Part shown: positions 46,585-49,073 of the stretch, piece after piece
Numbering within the stretch: position 1 is the stretch's first letter
Layout: each line of letters begins with the position of its first letter
Assembly: GCA_018901655.1 (NCBI GenBank)
Contig: JAHIEG010000009.1
Location: 1-49,073 of the forward strand
Reading direction: 5' to 3'
Source of the DNA: Nanobdellota archaeon
Lineage (GTDB): Archaea > Aenigmatarchaeota > Aenigmatarchaeia > Aenigmatarchaeales > Aenigmatarchaeaceae
Length of the DNA stretch: 49,073 nt
Made by a program: the position numbers and the translations under genes
Notes under the pieces: generated by a model
Told to the model about the DNA's origin: nothing
What the model saw: only the letters and a program-made list of their open reading frames with translations
The model's database searches: none

Positions 46585-47273
46585 TTTTTAATCTCCACTT
46601 CTATTTCTTTAAACAATTCTTTTTGTTTTATATTAACCTTTCCCTGGTGTGCTAGATGTAATAGTGGGATAAATGTTTTGACAATTTCTTTTCTTCCCCA
46701 CTTTTTAACTAGTCTTGAAAATTCAATATTATCTACTTGACCTAATGCTAGTTGTATATCTTCTAATAATTGATCTATTCTTTTTGTAATATCTTCTTCT
46801 CTTTCAGGCATTGCTCTTTGAACCATTTCCTTTCTTCTATGACTTCTTTTTACTCTTCTCTCTTTTACTTCAAATGCTTTTTTAAGAGCTGTGATTAATT
46901 CATCTATTGTCACATTTCCAACAGGTACTCTTTTGATTGGTGCTTGAAGTGGTGGAATGTTTGCTAACACTCTTAATAATTCATTTTCTTTTTCATCTGA
47001 TTCTGGGATATATGTTCTCCTTTTTCTTGTATCCATAAAGTCAGATTTCATTCTTAGTAAGATAGCTGTAATTAGAATAAATCTTGCAGGAACCCTTAAA
47101 TCCATTTTATCCATTTTTTCTAAATAACTTACAAAGATATTTGCTAATCTAATAATATCAATGTTCCAAGGATCCATTTCTTCATCTGCAATTATTTTTA
47201 CAATTACATCTTCCCAAGATGGTTCATTTATCATCAAAGTTATTAGTTGGTCGTCGCTTAACATAAAAATCAA
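46581..47273 (-). CDS. scpA: segregation and condensation protein A
   Basis: DEEMDPWNIDIIRLANIFVSYL...ILLRMKSDFM...LLHLAHQGKVNIKQKELFKEIEV. Confidence 0.93.
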   Translation of the reverse strand: MIFMLSDDQLITLMINEPSWEDVIVKIIADEEMDPWNIDIIRLANIFVSYLEKMDKMDLRVPARFILITAILLRMKSDFMDTRKRRTYIPESDEKENELLRVLANIPPLQAPIKRVPVGNVTIDELITALKKAFEVKERRVKRSHRRKEMVQRAMPEREEDITKRIDQLLEDIQLALGQVDNIEFSRLVKKWGRKEIVKTFIPLLHLAHQGKVNIKQKELFKEIEVEIKK

Positions 47274-49072
47274 TTTGGCATTTTAATTGCAATTACATTA
47301 GATTCTCCTCTATCCATTGTTACTCCATATACTACATCTGCTTCTTGTATTGTTGTGTCGTTGTGTGTTATTACAATAAATTCTGCTCGATCAGAATATT
47401 TTCTTAATAGGTTTGTAACTTTTTTACTATTTGGCTTATCTAATGCTGCATCTATTTCATCAAGTATATAAAACGGTGCTGGGTTAAATTGTTGTACAGC
47501 AAATAAGAATGCTAATGCTGTCAAAGTCTTTTCCCCACCAGATAATAAATCAATGTTAACTAATTTCTTTCCACCTGGGCTTGCTTTAACTATTAGTCCA
47601 GATTCTATATCTTCTGGGTCATGTAATGCAATTTCTCCAATACCTTTTGTTAAATCGTGGAAAACTTCTTTAAAATGTATTGCAACATCATTAAATGTTT
47701 TCATAAAGCATTCCATTCTTCTACCTTCTATTTCTGTAATCATTGAAAATACTCTATTTCTTTCTTCTGCAAGCTTATCGGCCTTTTGTTTTAGCTCATC
47801 AAATATTACTTTTTGTTGATCATAATCTTCTAATGCTCTTTGATTAACTGGACCAAGAGAATTTATCTGTTTTATTGTTTCATATATTTTACTTTGTAAA
47901 ACTTCCGGTTTCATGTCGTATGTTTCTTTGTTTTTATAGTTTTCGAATTCGATTTTTATACTTTCTAAACCAGCTTCTAATTTTGCTTTACTGATATTAA
48001 GTTTACCGAGATCATATTCTGCTGTTGATTTTTTTCCATAAACACCCTGTCTTTTCTTTCTTAATTCATCAAGCTTTTTATCAATTTCAAATGTTTGTTT
48101 TCTTGCTTCACTAAAGTCTTTTTCTTCTGTCTTTTCTTCACTTTGTAAACTATTTAATTCTCTGTTTAATTTTCCAATTTCGTTTTCTAATTCTTCTATT
48201 TCCGTTTTCAATTTCTTTTTTATGTTATCATATTGTTTTGTTTCGGATCCAAAAAGTATTCCTGTTTTTGGTCTATAGAACCCACCTATCATTGCACCAG
48301 ATTTTTCAACTAGATCTCCGTCTAGAGTTACAAATCTTGCTTTACCAATTCCTATTTTTCGTGCATGATCAATTGTTTTTACAATAACAGTATCTCCTAT
48401 TACAAAAGACACCGCATTAAAATATTTTTGATCAAAACCAATTAAATCAATTGCAAGTCCAACAACACCAGGTTCGTCTAATATTCTTCTTGCATTTCTA
48501 TCATCTCTAGATACTATTTTATCTAATGGTAAAAATGTTGCTCTTCCTATTTTATTTAATTTAAGATATTTTAAACATTCAATTGCTAAATCTTTATCAT
48601 GTGTAATTATATCATAAAGATGATTTCCAGCACCAACTTCAATTGCTGTTTGGTATTCTTTTGGAACAGAAATTAAATTAGCAACCGTTCCATATACTCC
48701 AGTTTTTTCAAGTTTCATAATTGAATCAACGATTCTATTACCAGAATCGGTTTGTATCATTTCAAATTTTTTTATAAATTCATCTGATCTTTGTATTTCG
48801 AATCTTTTACTTTCTATTTTATTTAATTTTGAATTTATTTCAGATTTTAATTGTTCCACTTTTTTAATTAGTTCAACATCTTTTCTATCGAATGCTTTTT
48901 TAGATAAATTATTTTTTTTAATATCTAATTTTTCAAGTTCTTTATCAAGTTCATCTAATTGTTTTTGTAATTCTTTTGTATCAGCACCTTCTAGTTTAGT
49001 ATCTAATTTTTTCATTGCTTCTTCTGCTTCTTTAAATTTTGCCTTTGCTAAAGAACCTCTTAATTTATCCAA
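47270..49072 (-). CDS. smc: chromosome segregation protein SMC (partial, N-terminus beyond window)
   Basis: hinge YGTVANLISVPKEYQTAIEVGAGNHLY; DLLSGGEKTLTALAFLFAVQ and FYILDEIDAALD. Confidence 0.97.
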   Translation of the reverse strand: MDKLRGSLAKAKFKEAEEAMKKLDTKLEGADTKELQKQLDELDKELEKLDIKKNNLSKKAFDRKDVELIKKVEQLKSEINSKLNKIESKRFEIQRSDEFIKKFEMIQTDSGNRIVDSIMKLEKTGVYGTVANLISVPKEYQTAIEVGAGNHLYDIITHDKDLAIECLKYLKLNKIGRATFLPLDKIVSRDDRNARRILDEPGVVGLAIDLIGFDQKYFNAVSFVIGDTVIVKTIDHARKIGIGKARFVTLDGDLVEKSGAMIGGFYRPKTGILFGSETKQYDNIKKKLKTEIEELENEIGKLNRELNSLQSEEKTEEKDFSEARKQTFEIDKKLDELRKKRQGVYGKKSTAEYDLGKLNISKAKLEAGLESIKIEFENYKNKETYDMKPEVLQSKIYETIKQINSLGPVNQRALEDYDQQKVIFDELKQKADKLAEERNRVFSMITEIEGRRMECFMKTFNDVAIHFKEVFHDLTKGIGEIALHDPEDIESGLIVKASPGGKKLVNIDLLSGGEKTLTALAFLFAVQQFNPAPFYILDEIDAALDKPNSKKVTNLLRKYSDRAEFIVITHNDTTIQEADVVYGVTMDRGESNVIAIKMPN

Positions 49073-49073
49073 T

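Noticed and set aside
1-49073. CRISPR arrays, rRNA genes, IS elements with terminal inverted repeats
   Set aside because: No regularly spaced identical repeats, no rRNA-like sequence and no transposase found by reading; the repeated intergenic motifs are promoter/cassette repeats at irregular, gene-length spacing.

Overview
AT-rich archaeal chromosomal segment, probably from a small-genome DPANN-like lineage (this placement is an inference). Core genes: ftsZ; a gatC-gatA-gatB-asnS cluster beside two tRNA-Asn; tRNA-Arg(TCG) genes; tmk-thyX; and an smc-scpA-GNAT-scpB-HAD operon at the right edge. Three of the four complete tRNA genes carry introns whose bulge-helix-bulge (BHB) splice motifs I could fold by hand. 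One tRNA has two introns, and two introns sit at the non-canonical 30/31 position. A tyrosine integrase lies immediately downstream of an intron-containing tRNA-Arg(TCG). The last 10 bp of that tRNA plus 3 flanking bp (ctccgggctcact) recur at about 42,189, so I propose a roughly 23 kb integrated element (19,260-42,201). The proposed element encodes an integrase, an Orc1/Cdc6-like ATPase, a HerA-like ATPase, a membrane ATPase, a YdjM-like protein, a helicase-like ATPase, a radical SAM protein, a caspase/CHAT-like protease operon, a HEPN operon and a PIN-like gene pair. Two regions (1-9.3 kb and 23.4-28.3 kb) look like arrays of single-gene cassettes separated by repeated intergenic/promoter sequences. 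In the second array the repeats include pieces of the orc1/cdc6 3' end. Other notable items: a probable structured ncRNA (three tetraloop hairpins) just upstream of a NYN-domain gene, an MNT/HEPN pair with a 19-bp duplicated operator, and an alternating purine/pyrimidine GC-rich palindrome (39,942-39,995) that may be a replication origin. No database searches were possible, so all family assignments come from motif recognition.
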